DNA of 64,000 bases, taken from positions 496,001 to 560,000 of the forward strand of contig NZ_CP031055.1 in NCBI RefSeq assembly GCF_003345295.1. The letters are read 5' to 3'. The stretch's first letter is position 1; each line of letters opens with the position of its first letter. This DNA is from Vibrio splendidus (GTDB taxonomy: Bacteria > Pseudomonadota > Gammaproteobacteria > Enterobacterales > Vibrionaceae). The position numbers and the translations under genes were made by a program. This document shows, piece after piece, positions 29,657 through 39,366 of this stretch. The notes under the pieces are model-generated. The model saw only the letters and a program-made list of their open reading frames with translations, did no database searches and was not told the origin of the DNA.

Positions 29657-32308
29657 ATGTTGAAAAGAAACTTACTATCTGTCGCGGTATTAGCTGGTTT
29701 ATCGGGTTGTGCCGTAACGCAAGCACCTGAGCAACAGGTTGTTAATGCACTGGCTGATAACCTTGATGTGCAATATGAAATTCTAACCAATCACGGTGCG
29801 AATGAAGGTATGGCTTGTCAGGAGTTAGGTGCTGAATGGGCGTCATGTAACAAAGTGAACATGACCCTGACCAATGACGGTGAAGCGATTGACTCGAAAG
29901 ATTGGACTATCTATTTCCACAGTATTCGCCTTATTTTAGATGTTGATAACGAACAATTTAAAATCACTCGTGTAACGGGTGACCTACACAAACTAGAGCC
30001 TACAGATAAGTTCGATGGTTTTGCCGCTGGTGAAGAAGTGATTCTTCCGTTGACGAGTGAATATTGGCAACTGTTTGAAACCGACTTTATGCCGGGTGCA
30101 TTCGTAACCGCGCCAAACGCAGAACCTAAGATGATTGCTTCATTGAATACTGAAGATGTCGCGTCGTTTGTGACCGGTTTGGAAGGAAACAACCTTAAGC
30201 GCACTCCTGATGACAACAATGTCATGGCAACCGCGGTTACTCGCTTTGAAAAGAATTCTGATCTAGCAACACAAGATGTATCAACAACTCTACTACCAAC
30301 ACCGATGTCGGTAGAAGCAGGCGAAGGTTCAGTGAGCATTGCTGGTGGTATTGCACTACCGAAAGAGGCATTTGATGCTGAGCAGTTCGCTGCAATTGAA
30401 GAACGTGCAGATGTGGTAAACGTAGATGTGAGTGGCGACCTACCTGTTAGTGTTGCTGTTGTTCCTACTCATTTTACGGGTGATTTGGCGAAATCTGGCG
30501 CTTATGAACTAAGCATCTCGGAAGAGGGGATTGCGATTAAAGCGTTTGATAAAACAGGTGCTTTCTACGCAGTTCAGTCTATTTTTGGCCTAATAGACAG
30601 TCAGAACGCTGAATCATTACCACAACTGTCGATCCAAGATGCGCCACGTTTCGATTACCGTGGTGTGATGGTGGATGTTGCTCGAAACTTCCACTCAAAA
30701 GATGCCATCCTAGCAACGCTAGATCAAATGGCGGCCTACAAGATGAATAAACTTCATCTTCACTTAACAGATGATGAAGGCTGGCGTTTAGAAATCCCAG
30801 GTTTACCAGAGTTAACGGATGTAGGGTCTAATCGTTGTTTTGATTTGGAAGAGCAAAGCTGTTTACTGCCTCAGCTAGGTTCAGGTCCAACAACAGACAA
30901 CTTTGGCTCTGGTTTCTTTAGTAAAGCGGATTACGTCGAGATCTTAAGCTACGCAAAAGCGCGCAGCATCGAAGTAATCCCAGAAATTGATATGCCAGCA
31001 CACGCTCGTTCTGCTGTGGTATCAATGGAAGCGCGTTACACTCGCCTAATAGCGGAAGGTAAAGAAGCGGAAGCGAACGAATACCGCTTGATGGATCCAC
31101 AAGATACATCGAACGTAACCACGGTTCAGTTCTACGATAAGCAAAGTTTCATTAACCCATGTATGGAATCTTCAACTCATTTTGTCGATAAAGTGATCTC
31201 TGAAGTGGCGGCAATGCACCAAGAAGCGGGCGTTCCACTAACGACTTGGCACTTTGGCGGCGATGAAGCGAAAAACATCAAGTTAGGTGCTGGCTTACAA
31301 GATGTTAATGCAGAAGATAAAGTGGCATGGAAAGGTAACATTGACTTGGCTAAGCAAGACAAGCCATTCCAACAATCTCCACAGTGTCAGTCTTTGATCG
31401 CTGATGGTACTGTGAGCGATTTCGGTCACCTGCCAAGTCACTTTGCAGAGCAGGTATCTAAGATTGTTGCTGATAAAGGTATTCCACACTTCCAAGCATG
31501 GCAAGATGGCCTGAAATACAGCGAAGGCGAGGAAGCATTTGCAACAGAAAGTACGCGCGTTAACTTCTGGGACGTTCTTTACTGGGGCGGCACTTCATCT
31601 GTATACGACTGGTCAGCAAAAGGTTATGACGTGATTGTTTCTAACCCAGACTATGTGTACATGGATATGCCATACGAAGTCGATGCTGCAGAGCGCGGTT
31701 ACTACTGGGCAACTCGTGCAACCGATACTCGTAAGATGTTTGGCTTCGCACCAGAAAACATGCCACAAAATGCAGAAACATCACTAGACCGTGACGGCAA
31801 TGGCTTCAGTGGTAAAGGTGAAATTGAAGCGAAACCTTTCTATGGTTTGTCGGCGCAACTTTGGTCTGAAACAGTACGTACTGATGAGCAATATGAATAC
31901 ATGGTATTCCCTCGCGTTCTTGCTGCAGCAGAAAGAGCATGGCACAGAGCGGATTGGGAAAACGACTATAAAGTGGGCGTTGAATATTCTCAAGAATCAA
32001 ACCTAGTGAATAAGCAGGATTTAAACAGCGACTTTAATCGCTTCGCGAATATTGTTGGTCAACGTGAACTGGCGAAACTTGAGAAAGCAGGTATTGATTA
32101 CCGACTACCAGTACCGGGCGCTCAGGTTGTTGATGGTAAGCTAGCGATGAACGTACAATTCCCAGGTGTAGAGCTGCAATACTCTGCTGATGGTGAAAAC
32201 TGGCTGACTTATGATGAGCAGCAACGTCCTTCGGTTTCAAGCGAAACGTACATCCGATCTATCTCTGAAAGTGGCGAGAGAGTAAGCCGAGTTACTTCGG
32301 TTAAATAA
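29657..32308 (+). CDS. Chitobiase / beta-N-acetylhexosaminidase (GH20) lipoprotein
   Basis: Cleaves chitobiose and short chitin oligosaccharides to GlcNAc. It has 883 residues, the length I recall for the Vibrio harveyi chitobiase. A lipoprotein signal ends in GLSGC near residue 18. An N-terminal carbohydrate-binding domain, a GH20b domain and the GH20 barrel follow; the catalytic pair is Asp536-Glu537 in HFGGDEA. A C-terminal Ig-like domain ends the protein. The first in-frame start (29618) lacks a signal; the ATG at 29657 gives the signal peptide. Neighbours copA and gltX match the location of a chitobiase in V. cholerae, from memory. Confidence 0.95.
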   Translation: MLKRNLLSVAVLAGLSGCAVTQAPEQQVVNALADNLDVQYEILTNHGANEGMACQELGAEWASCNKVNMTLTNDGEAIDSKDWTIYFHSIRLILDVDNEQFKITRVTGDLHKLEPTDKFDGFAAGEEVILPLTSEYWQLFETDFMPGAFVTAPNAEPKMIASLNTEDVASFVTGLEGNNLKRTPDDNNVMATAVTRFEKNSDLATQDVSTTLLPTPMSVEAGEGSVSIAGGIALPKEAFDAEQFAAIEERADVVNVDVSGDLPVSVAVVPTHFTGDLAKSGAYELSISEEGIAIKAFDKTGAFYAVQSIFGLIDSQNAESLPQLSIQDAPRFDYRGVMVDVARNFHSKDAILATLDQMAAYKMNKLHLHLTDDEGWRLEIPGLPELTDVGSNRCFDLEEQSCLLPQLGSGPTTDNFGSGFFSKADYVEILSYAKARSIEVIPEIDMPAHARSAVVSMEARYTRLIAEGKEAEANEYRLMDPQDTSNVTTVQFYDKQSFINPCMESSTHFVDKVISEVAAMHQEAGVPLTTWHFGGDEAKNIKLGAGLQDVNAEDKVAWKGNIDLAKQDKPFQQSPQCQSLIADGTVSDFGHLPSHFAEQVSKIVADKGIPHFQAWQDGLKYSEGEEAFATESTRVNFWDVLYWGGTSSVYDWSAKGYDVIVSNPDYVYMDMPYEVDAAERGYYWATRATDTRKMFGFAPENMPQNAETSLDRDGNGFSGKGEIEAKPFYGLSAQLWSETVRTDEQYEYMVFPRVLAAAERAWHRADWENDYKVGVEYSQESNLVNKQDLNSDFNRFANIVGQRELAKLEKAGIDYRLPVPGAQVVDGKLAMNVQFPGVELQYSADGENWLTYDEQQRPSVSSETYIRSISESGERVSRVTSVK

Positions 32309-32327
32309 TCGATAAGCAACATTAACA

Positions 32328-32379
32328 AAAGGGCTCTCTAGCTATTATCTTACTTAGATAAAAAGCGGGAGCTCTTTTT
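32328..32379 (+). terminator. Terminator after chitobiase
   Basis: AAAGGGCTCTC pairs with GGGAGCTCTTT through two G-U pairs and is followed by T. The loop is long (about 30 bases). Confidence 0.65.
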
Positions 32380-32843
32380 GTTTAAGGCGAGTTAAGTCTT
32401 TCTCTTAAACTGAAACATATAGAAACCGTCTTTGTTTATATCGTCAACAATGCACATAAGGTGAGTTTCGTCGCAAAAGTGACGGGCTTCTCATTATTCT
32501 CTTCAAAAAATAAGTCCCCTATAAAAAACTCTAAATCAGATGTGATTGAACTAACCGAATCTAATTTTGCGTCGTAAAATAATGTGATCTTGATCTGTAC
32601 ATTTTTGCGTCTTGAGTTTTTTATCAATTTTTATGTTTTTAAGTGACTGATTTTAATCTGTTAAATAACTTGTTCTTTTTTGATAGTGAGAGAGATCACT
32701 CTGCCCACTCTTTTATTTTGAAACGCAAATTAATTCGAGCAACATAGATTTCATGCCAGGGAGGCAACCAACTACTCAAGCGGTGAAGGTGAATGATGTA
32801 CCGAAGATGTGCCGCTGAAAAAATCAAACTAAGGCAGTTTACT
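32380..32843. promoter_or_regulatory. Long AT-rich leader of the outer-membrane porin gene
   Basis: This 464-base non-coding stretch very likely contains the porin promoter. A CRP-like site is at 32685, about 160 bases before the start. Short open frames here lack ribosome sites and are not believed. Confidence 0.45.
32685..32700. promoter_or_regulatory. CRP-like palindrome upstream of porin
   Basis: AGTGA-N6-TCACT is a perfect inverted repeat with the CRP core GTGA-N6-TCAC. Confidence 0.45.
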
Positions 32844-33536
32844 ATGAAAAAAATTATCGCTCTAAGTGCTCTTTCTCTTGCTTTCGCTTCTAGTGCTTTC
32901 GCTGGTTCTTCTTACGTAACAGGTAACATTCAAATTCACGATGACGGCCGTATCCACGGTTCTGATATGACTTCTACGCTAGAAGCTGGTCACACGTTTG
33001 ACAACTCTCTAGGCGGCTTCACGGTTTACTCTGAGTTTGATGGCATCCAACTGGGCAAACTTGAATCTGAAAATGGCGGTGCAGGTAATACTACTCCTGG
33101 TATCACTGTCGGTGGTGAGCAATCTTTCAACATTACAGACAAGTTATGGGTTGCTGCTGGTTACCAACACCTATTCTCTGCGGGTGAGAGCATTCAGTTC
33201 CGTCCATTAGTTAAGATCGGCTACAACTTCGATAACGGTATCTCTATTAGCAACCGTACTCGTGCACACATCGATGATACTTCTGCTAATGCTGACACAG
33301 ACTACCGCATGGATAACCGCATTGCTTACACAGTGAATGCAGACCTAGCGCTTAGCTACAACAACGTATACATGATTGATGCAGAAGCTATGGACCATGA
33401 GTTACGTGCGACATGGACTCGTCAAGGTGTTCAACCTTACTTTGAGTTCCGTAGCCAAGCTAACGGTGTAGATTTCGCAAACGGCGACTCTAAGCAGAAC
33501 AACGCATTCGTATTCGGTGCTTCTTACGGCTTCTAA
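32844..33536 (+). CDS. Outer-membrane beta-barrel protein, KdgM-like porin
   Basis: A 230-residue protein with a Sec signal (MKKIIALSALSLAFASSAFA). The mature part is alternating polar and aromatic strands: GFTVYSEFDGIQLG, LWVAAGYQHLFSAGE, VKIGYNFDNGISISNRTRAH. It ends in FVFGASYGF, the C-terminal Phe typical of outer-membrane barrels. Length and texture suggest a monomeric 12-strand KdgM-type oligosaccharide channel. Position after the chitobiase suggests a sugar-oligomer substrate, but that is inference. The ATG at 32844 is chosen because it opens the signal peptide. Confidence 0.78.
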   Translation: MKKIIALSALSLAFASSAFAGSSYVTGNIQIHDDGRIHGSDMTSTLEAGHTFDNSLGGFTVYSEFDGIQLGKLESENGGAGNTTPGITVGGEQSFNITDKLWVAAGYQHLFSAGESIQFRPLVKIGYNFDNGISISNRTRAHIDDTSANADTDYRMDNRIAYTVNADLALSYNNVYMIDAEAMDHELRATWTRQGVQPYFEFRSQANGVDFANGDSKQNNAFVFGASYGF

Positions 33537-33542
33537 GCCGAT

Positions 33543-33582
33543 TCACTTGGCTATTTAGTCGATTCGATTATTAGCCAAGTGA
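33543..33582 (+). terminator. Hairpin just after the porin gene
   Basis: TCACTTGGCTA pairs with TAGCCAAGTGA (11 bp, 18-base loop) a few bases after the stop. A T-rich tract follows about 20 bases later. It is probably an mRNA-stabilising or terminating structure. Confidence 0.55.
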
Positions 33583-33702
33583 GCTTATTCGTTCATTAGT
33601 TTTTTTGTTAAATAGCGTCTTCGCTAACTAGCGACGAAAACATAGCAGTACTAACAGCCCGGTTGGTACCGCTACAAGATTTGCTTTACTGTCCAAAAGC
33701 AA

Positions 33703-33757
33703 AGAGCCTAGCAAGTAAACCACAGTCTTGGGTTTACCTAATGCTAGGCTCTATTTT
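33703..33757. terminator. Long hairpin between porin and the DUF411 gene
   Basis: AGAGCCTAGCA pairs with TGCTAGGCTCT (33703-33713 and 33742-33752). An inner GTAAACC/GGTTTAC stem lies within. ATTTT follows on the plus strand. It sits between convergent genes and could serve both. Confidence 0.7.
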
Positions 33758-33799
33758 CATGGCTTTTTAATTATTGCTTTGTGTCCGTCTCTTTACGTT

Positions 33800-34240
33800 C
33801 TAATTACCATTGTAATGACGGTATTCAAACACCTGACCTTTCTCGTTAAACGCGTACACAGAATACTCGTCTTTCTTATCGCCATGCTCCATGCCCGGAG
33901 AGCCCATTGGCATGCCAGGAACAGCCAAGCCAATCGCATTACGTGGTGGGTTTTCTAAAAAGGCTTTCACGTCTTCTGCTGGAATGTGCCCTTCAAATAC
34001 GTAGCCGTCGATCTCTGCCGTGTGGCAAGAAGCAAGCTCTGGCGTTACACCTAGCTTTTGTTTGATTGGATTCATGTCATCGTGGAGCTTCTCTGTGACA
34101 TCGAACCCGGCATCTTGCATATGTTCAGTCCATGCTGTGCAGCAGCCGCAGTATGGTGATTTGTGGTTTAGAACATCAGTAGCTAAAGCTTGTCCTGAAA
34201 TAGCAGCGAGTGCAGTAAGAGTCATAACTTTACGAATCAT
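33800..34240 (-). CDS. DUF411 metal-binding periplasmic protein
   Basis: A 146-residue protein with a signal peptide ([20 protein letters not shown]). The DUF411 motif is [17 protein letters not shown], with [20 protein letters not shown] and the Met-rich [13 protein letters not shown]. Cys, His and Met content suggests copper binding. It overlaps the end of copA by 11 bases, so it is cotranscribed and coupled. GAGG upstream supports the ATG at 34240 over one four codons earlier. It is likely a periplasmic copper chaperone or sink, by inference. Confidence 0.85.
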   Translation of the reverse strand: MIRKVMTLTALAAISGQALATDVLNHKSPYCGCCTAWTEHMQDAGFDVTEKLHDDMNPIKQKLGVTPELASCHTAEIDGYVFEGHIPAEDVKAFLENPPRNAIGLAVPGMPMGSPGMEHGDKKDEYSVYAFNEKGQVFEYRHYNGN

Positions 34241-36980
34241 GGTGAACCTCATGAATATGATTTTTGTTGATATTAGAATGAGTGGGCTTGAACAGTCTCA
34301 GCCTGTTGGCATTGCTTACTACCGTAATTGACGACATTGCCATCGCAGCGCCTGCAACGACAGGGCTTAGCAAAAATCCAAAGAATGGGTAGAGCACACC
34401 AGCCGCGATCGGAATACCAAGCGAGTTATAGATAAAGGCACCAAATAGGTTTTGCTTCATGTTTCTAACTGTAGCTTGGGATAGCTCGATCGCGTTGCTA
34501 ACTGATAATGGCGATGAGTTGAGTAGTGTCATTTGCGCACTCTCGATTGCGACATCGCTGCCGTTGCCCATTGCTATACCTATATCCGCCTGAGCCAGTG
34601 CTGGCGCGTCGTTAATACCATCTCCAACCATGGCAACGCTCTTATATTGTTGTTGAAGCTGAACAATATGTTGAGCTTTCTGCTCTGGAAGTACTTCCGA
34701 GATAACCTCGTCGATACCGACACTTTTACCTATCGCTTGAGCAACAGAATCGTTGTCGCCTGTTAATAGCACGGTGTGAATTCCGGCGGATTTTAGTTGA
34801 GCAATGGCTTGTTTGCTATCTATTTTTAATGCGTCTGAAATACCAAATATGCCTTCCAGTTTTTGACCGATTACAACGAAGATGGGTGTCCATGCCTGTG
34901 AGCGGCAAAGCTCAATAAAGTCCGCGCCAATTTCAGTCTCAATGCCAAGTTGAGTGAGGTACTTAAGTGAGCCGACTTGAACGTTCTTGCCGTTAATTAT
35001 TGCTTGTACTCCTAACCCTCGTTGGTTTTCGAATTCGCTATGGGGTAGCGCCGAAACTTGTAAGCTTTCTGCATATTGGCAGACGGCTTTCGCTAGGGGG
35101 TGTTCTGACCCTACCTCTACCGAATAGGCGTAAGCCAGCAGTTCTTGTTCTGGTAAATCGCCATAAAAGGCTTGCTGAACGGTTGGCTTACCTTGGGTCA
35201 GGGTGCCTGTTTTATCAAACACGACGGCATCGATTTTACTGGCAGATTGCAACACATCAGCATCTTTGATCAAGACGCCAAACTCTGCTGCTTTGCCAAC
35301 GCCGACAGTAATTGAGAGCGGCGTTGCTAGGCCCAAGGCACATGGACAGGCGATGATCAGTACAGTGGTTGATACCACGAGCATGTAACTTGCACTAGGT
35401 TGCGGGCCAACAAGAAACCAAACTAGGGCGGCAATGGCTGCGATCGCGACTACAACAGGTACGAACACGGCCGAGATAGAATCAGCAAGCTTAGCTATCG
35501 CAGGTTTGCTGCTTTGTGCTTGGCGAACCATCTGAATGATTCGAGCCAGCATGGTGCTTGAGCCAATCCCAGTTGCTTCAATGATTAAGCTGCCATCACC
35601 ATTAATGGTTCCTGCTGAAACACCATCATTAATCGATTTAACGTTGGGAAGCGGTTCGCCAGTCAGCATCGATTCATCGATATAAGATTCGCCAGATACC
35701 ACGACACCATCAACCGGCACTTTCTCACCGGGTTTTACTCGTACTTGCATGCCGACCTGAATCGCTTCTACGGCGATGGTTTGTTCTTTACCATCGACGA
35801 TAACTACCGCTTTTTGAGGTTGTAAGTTAATCAGTGCCTGTAAAGATTTGGTGGTGCGTGCTTTGGCTTTGGCTTCAATGTAGTGTCCTAAAGAGATAAG
35901 GCCGATAATCATTGCACTTGCTTCAAAATAGACATGACGTGATGGTTCTGGGAACCATGATGGAATCAGTACAACCAGCATTGAATAGAACCACGCTGCA
36001 CCCGTGCCCAAAGCGACCAAGGTATCCATGGTCGCACGCTTATGCATGAGAGACTGCCAAGCATTCGTGAAGAAGCTGCGTCCCGAGGTCGCAAGCAGTA
36101 TCAAACAGACCACACCAACCAATCCCCAAGCCAATTGATCGTTAAATGTAACAATGGTCATGCTGCCACCGAACAGACCCCACGCCATCAGCGGAGCTCC
36201 GATAACCAGCGCGCTTACTGAATTCTTTAGGAAAACTTTTTGGGTACGAAGTTGTTGTTCTTGCTGTTTTTGTTGTTGAGTCGCCGCGTCATCAACGAAC
36301 TCCGCACCATAACCTGCGGTTTTTACCGATTCTATGAGAGCGTTCTCGATGACGTCACGTGTTTTAGACGTGAAGACCAAGGCTGTCTGTTCAGCGAGGT
36401 TGATCTGAGCTTGGTCGACGAACTCATTCTTTTTCAACGCTTTCTCTACCGAAGAAACGCAACTCGCACACGTCATTCCCTCAAGAACAAGGTGATAGGT
36501 ATATTGGCTAGCTGCAGGTTTAGCTTGTGTCGGTTCTACGGGCGCTGGTTTTTTATCTTCTTTTGAATCTGAACTCGATAAAAGGTCATTAGCTTCAGAG
36601 TAGGGAGTCGCGTGATAACCCACGCTTTCGATCAGCGCAATAACCTCTGATTCTGCAAGCAAAGTAACCAAGGACAATTCATGTTTGCTGACTTCTAGGT
36701 CTGAGATTTGCTCGGTCTGCTCAAGTGCTTGAGTCAGTTTGCTCACGCACTTGCCACAGCTGAGCCCCGATAATGATAGATGCAGCGAATTACCCATGGA
36801 ATAACTAAGGGTCGCTAACTGTTCGTTGAGTTCAAAGTAGCTAAAAGGAGTCGAAATGTCGATGTACGTCGGCGATATGTCGTTGATCGTCGTGTTATCG
36901 AAATCACCAAACAGGGTGCGGACTTTCTTCGCGCAACCCATGCAATTTAGGCCGTTGAGTGCGGTAGTGTAATGGTTCAT
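34230..36980 (-). CDS. copA: Copper-exporting P1B-type ATPase CopA
   Basis: Pumps Cu(I) from cytoplasm to periplasm. It has 916 residues. There are three N-terminal heavy-metal domains with C-x2-[16 protein letters not shown] and TCASCVSS; E. coli CopA has two, so this is one more. The actuator is SMLTGEPLP, the membrane metal site is the CPC in [13 protein letters not shown], phosphorylation is at [11 protein letters not shown], and the hinge is [17 protein letters not shown]. The start at 36980 has GGAG at good spacing; a longer frame upstream would overlap the promoter. Confidence 0.95.
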   Translation of the reverse strand: MNHYTTALNGLNCMGCAKKVRTLFGDFDNTTINDISPTYIDISTPFSYFELNEQLATLSYSMGNSLHLSLSGLSCGKCVSKLTQALEQTEQISDLEVSKHELSLVTLLAESEVIALIESVGYHATPYSEANDLLSSSDSKEDKKPAPVEPTQAKPAASQYTYHLVLEGMTCASCVSSVEKALKKNEFVDQAQINLAEQTALVFTSKTRDVIENALIESVKTAGYGAEFVDDAATQQQKQQEQQLRTQKVFLKNSVSALVIGAPLMAWGLFGGSMTIVTFNDQLAWGLVGVVCLILLATSGRSFFTNAWQSLMHKRATMDTLVALGTGAAWFYSMLVVLIPSWFPEPSRHVYFEASAMIIGLISLGHYIEAKAKARTTKSLQALINLQPQKAVVIVDGKEQTIAVEAIQVGMQVRVKPGEKVPVDGVVVSGESYIDESMLTGEPLPNVKSINDGVSAGTINGDGSLIIEATGIGSSTMLARIIQMVRQAQSSKPAIAKLADSISAVFVPVVVAIAAIAALVWFLVGPQPSASYMLVVSTTVLIIACPCALGLATPLSITVGVGKAAEFGVLIKDADVLQSASKIDAVVFDKTGTLTQGKPTVQQAFYGDLPEQELLAYAYSVEVGSEHPLAKAVCQYAESLQVSALPHSEFENQRGLGVQAIINGKNVQVGSLKYLTQLGIETEIGADFIELCRSQAWTPIFVVIGQKLEGIFGISDALKIDSKQAIAQLKSAGIHTVLLTGDNDSVAQAIGKSVGIDEVISEVLPEQKAQHIVQLQQQYKSVAMVGDGINDAPALAQADIGIAMGNGSDVAIESAQMTLLNSSPLSVSNAIELSQATVRNMKQNLFGAFIYNSLGIPIAAGVLYPFFGFLLSPVVAGAAMAMSSITVVSNANRLRLFKPTHSNINKNHIHEVHHDS

Positions 36981-37008
36981 ATCGATACTCCAATTCTCAT
37001 CTACACCC

Positions 37009-37039
37009 AACATAAACCTTACCGTAAGGGTAAGGTCAA
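37009..37039 (-). promoter_or_regulatory. CueR-type copper-responsive promoter of copA
   Basis: On the minus strand, -35 TTGACC (37034-37039) and -10 TATGTT (37009-37014) are separated by 19 bases. The spacer contains the palindrome ACCTTAC-N7-GTAAGGT (37016-37036). Over-long 19-bp spacers with such a dyad are the hallmark of MerR-family control, here CueR. No cueR gene is in the window. Confidence 0.88.
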
Positions 37040-37281
37040 ACATAAATTTAAAAAATTGATCTTAGTGGAATATGAATGGGTGGGTTACGTTGGTGAAATA
37101 AGCGTGAGTTAAAGAAAAGCGTGGCTATAATTTATTGGCTCAGGCTATAGATTTGCTACATCGAAGCTGAATTTAGCCTTTCTACACTCGCTTTCGTACA
37201 ACAACAGCGCATTAATCATTCACTACTGATTGTAGATTTAAGCGGTGGTGATAAAATAGCGCCCAAAATTTAGTGATATTT

Positions 37282-37306
37282 GTCTATTACAGACTTTGTA
37301 ATAGAC
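37282..37306 (+). other. Perfect 10-bp hairpin in the gltX leader
   Basis: GTCTATTACA and TGTAATAGAC flank a 5-base loop, ending 38 bases before the gltX ATG. It is either an RNA hairpin in the 5' leader or a dyad operator. There is no T-run directly after it, so it is not a classical terminator. Confidence 0.7.
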
Positions 37307-37344
37307 CCCACTAAAAGAATCACCTACATAATCAAGGTATTTAA

Positions 37345-38772
37345 ATGACGGTTAAAACTCGTTTTGCTCCTAGCCCAACTGGCTATCTTCACGTTGGTGG
37401 TGCACGTACTGCACTTTACTCTTGGCTATTCGCTAAGAACCAAGGTGGTGAATTCGTTCTACGTATCGAAGACACGGACCTTGAGCGTAACTCTCAAGAA
37501 GCGGTTGATGCAATTCTAGAAGGCATGCAATGGATGGGTATGGAATGGGATGAAGGTCCTTACTACCAATCTAAGCGTTTTGACCGTTACAACGAAATGG
37601 TTGATAAGCTACTTGCTGAAGACAAAGCATTCAAATGCTACGCGTCTAAAGAACTGCTTGATGAGATTCGTGCAGTACAAGAAGAAAACAAAGAAATGGC
37701 TCGTTACGATGCTAACCACCCTAAAATTGTTGCAGCAAACGAAGCAGCAAAAGAAGGTGATGCATGCGTTATCCGTTTCCGTAACCCTAAAGAAGGCAGT
37801 GTAGTATTTGATGACCAAATCCGTGGTCGCATTGAAATCTCTAACAGCCAACTTGATGACCTAATCATTCGTCGTACAGACGGTGCTCCAACTTACAACT
37901 TCGTGGTTGTAGTGGATGACTGGGATATGGGTATTACACACGTTGTTCGCGGTGAAGACCACATCAACAACACACCTCGTCAAATCAACATCTACGAAGC
38001 ACTAGGCGCGCCAGTTCCAACTTTCGCTCACTGTGCAATGATTCTTGGTGATGACGGTGCGAAACTTTCTAAGCGTCACGGCGCTGTTTCTGTAATGCAA
38101 TACCGCGATGAAGGTTACCTACCAAATGCACTGAATAACTACCTAGTTCGTTTAGGTTGGTCTCACGGTGACCAAGAGATCTTCTCTCAAGAAGAGATGA
38201 TTGAGTTCTTCAGCCTTAAAGCAATCAGTAAGTCTGCATCTGCATTCAACACTGAAAAGCTGCTTTGGTTGAACAACCACTACATCAAGACTTCTGAGCC
38301 TGAGTACGTTGCAAAATACTTGCAATGGCACCTAGACGCACAGAAGCTCGATACAACAAACGGCCCAGCGATCACTGAAGTGATCAAGCTAGTTGGCGAG
38401 CGTTGTAACACGCTTATCGAACTTGCTGAGCAGTCTCGTTACTTCTACGAAGACTTCTCTGAGTTTGAAGCTGGCGCAGCGAAGAAGCACCTACGTGGTG
38501 TTGCTAAAGGCCCACTAGAGCTTGCTCTTGCTAAGGTTGAAGCACTTGAAGATTTCACTACTGCAAACATCAAAGATGGTGTGATTGCAGCAGTATGTGA
38601 AGAGCTAGAGATCGGCATGGGTAAAATCGGTATGCCACTTCGCGTAGCAGTAACAGGTGGCGGTCAGTCTCCTTCTGTTGATGCAGTAATGGAGCTTGTT
38701 GGTAAAGAGCGCGTAATCGCTCGTATCAAGATGGCTCTTGAGTTCATCGCTGAGCGTGAAGCTAACGCTTAA
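37345..38772 (+). CDS. gltX: Glutamate-tRNA ligase
   Basis: Charges tRNA-Glu; the product also feeds HemA at 16.7 kb. It has 475 residues. The class I HIGH-like motif is [20 protein letters not shown] and the KMSKS-like motif is [18 protein letters not shown] precedes the ATG. Single gene ending in a terminator. Confidence 0.97.
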   Translation: MTVKTRFAPSPTGYLHVGGARTALYSWLFAKNQGGEFVLRIEDTDLERNSQEAVDAILEGMQWMGMEWDEGPYYQSKRFDRYNEMVDKLLAEDKAFKCYASKELLDEIRAVQEENKEMARYDANHPKIVAANEAAKEGDACVIRFRNPKEGSVVFDDQIRGRIEISNSQLDDLIIRRTDGAPTYNFVVVVDDWDMGITHVVRGEDHINNTPRQINIYEALGAPVPTFAHCAMILGDDGAKLSKRHGAVSVMQYRDEGYLPNALNNYLVRLGWSHGDQEIFSQEEMIEFFSLKAISKSASAFNTEKLLWLNNHYIKTSEPEYVAKYLQWHLDAQKLDTTNGPAITEVIKLVGERCNTLIELAEQSRYFYEDFSEFEAGAAKKHLRGVAKGPLELALAKVEALEDFTTANIKDGVIAAVCEELEIGMGKIGMPLRVAVTGGGQSPSVDAVMELVGKERVIARIKMALEFIAEREANA

Positions 38773-38791
38773 TTGAGCGATTGCTAGATTC

Positions 38792-38827
38792 AAAAAAGGG
38801 TCAGCAACTTGGTTACTGACCCTTTTT
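38792..38827. terminator. Bidirectional terminator between gltX and the APE operon
   Basis: The stem GGGTCAG/CTGACCC (38798-38804 and 38816-38822) is flanked by A6 and T5. It ends gltX and probably also the leftward APE operon. Confidence 0.9.
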
Positions 38828-38893
38828 ATTTGTCTTGAGCTTCGTCGCTTAGAGCTTTGTCGATCCGAATTCTGCTGATCAGAACTGGATTCG

Positions 38894-39358
38894 TTATAGC
38901 TTGTCGTCAGCAATCATTTGGGTCGCTTGAGCCGCTGTTTTCTTATCGAACAAGATATCCATCATCGCTTTGATGCGTTCCATATCGTCGCCAAACTTTG
39001 ATAAATTTCCGCTATTCGGTGCTTTAAACTCAACGTTGCCTATGCGTTGTTGATCTTGATAAGCTGAGATCTTAGCATCCGCCACAAAGGTTCTGAAATC
39101 CCAGCTCCAGCGAGAGACATAATCAAGCGTAATGTCCTCTGGATTATGTTCTGAACCGTCGGCAACTACTTTACATTTAACCTGATTATTCAGACACCAA
39201 TCAAGCATAGAATCGAGGAAAATGCTGCGTGTTTTTACATCTTCCACGATCGTGATATTTTCGATGTTGTTTGCTTCAGGAAGTGCATTGCCCGAATACT
39301 TCGGAGCACTGCAACCTGCGAGTAAAAAGACAACAGCAAGAGCTAGCCAGTTTTTCAT
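38894..39358 (-). CDS. Small lipoprotein at the end of the APE operon
   Basis: A 154-residue protein with lipobox LLAGC at residue 16. The mature part includes SRWSWDFRTFVADAKISAY and ends with helices. It resembles small gamma-proteobacterial lipoproteins of the Sbal_3080 type, from memory only. It starts 8 bases after the apeR stop, so it is probably the last gene of the pigment operon. No role in pigment synthesis is evident from sequence. Confidence 0.72.
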   Translation of the reverse strand: MKNWLALAVVFLLAGCSAPKYSGNALPEANNIENITIVEDVKTRSIFLDSMLDWCLNNQVKCKVVADGSEHNPEDITLDYVSRWSWDFRTFVADAKISAYQDQQRIGNVEFKAPNSGNLSKFGDDMERIKAMMDILFDKKTAAQATQMIADDKL

Positions 39359-39366
39359 TATCTATC

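Larger units (their letters stand above)
36981..37344. promoter_or_regulatory. Divergent copA/gltX control region
   Basis: About 364 bases hold the CueR-type promoter of copA on the left and the gltX leader with a perfect hairpin on the right. Nothing else was recognised between 37060 and 37280. Confidence 0.5.

Noticed and set aside
32436..32627. 63-codon minus-strand frame in the porin leader
   Set aside because: No ribosome site, odd composition, and it covers an AT-rich regulatory stretch upstream of the porin.
36981..37043. 21-codon N-terminal extension of CopA
   Set aside because: It overlaps the CueR operator and -10 element. A good ribosome site precedes 36980.
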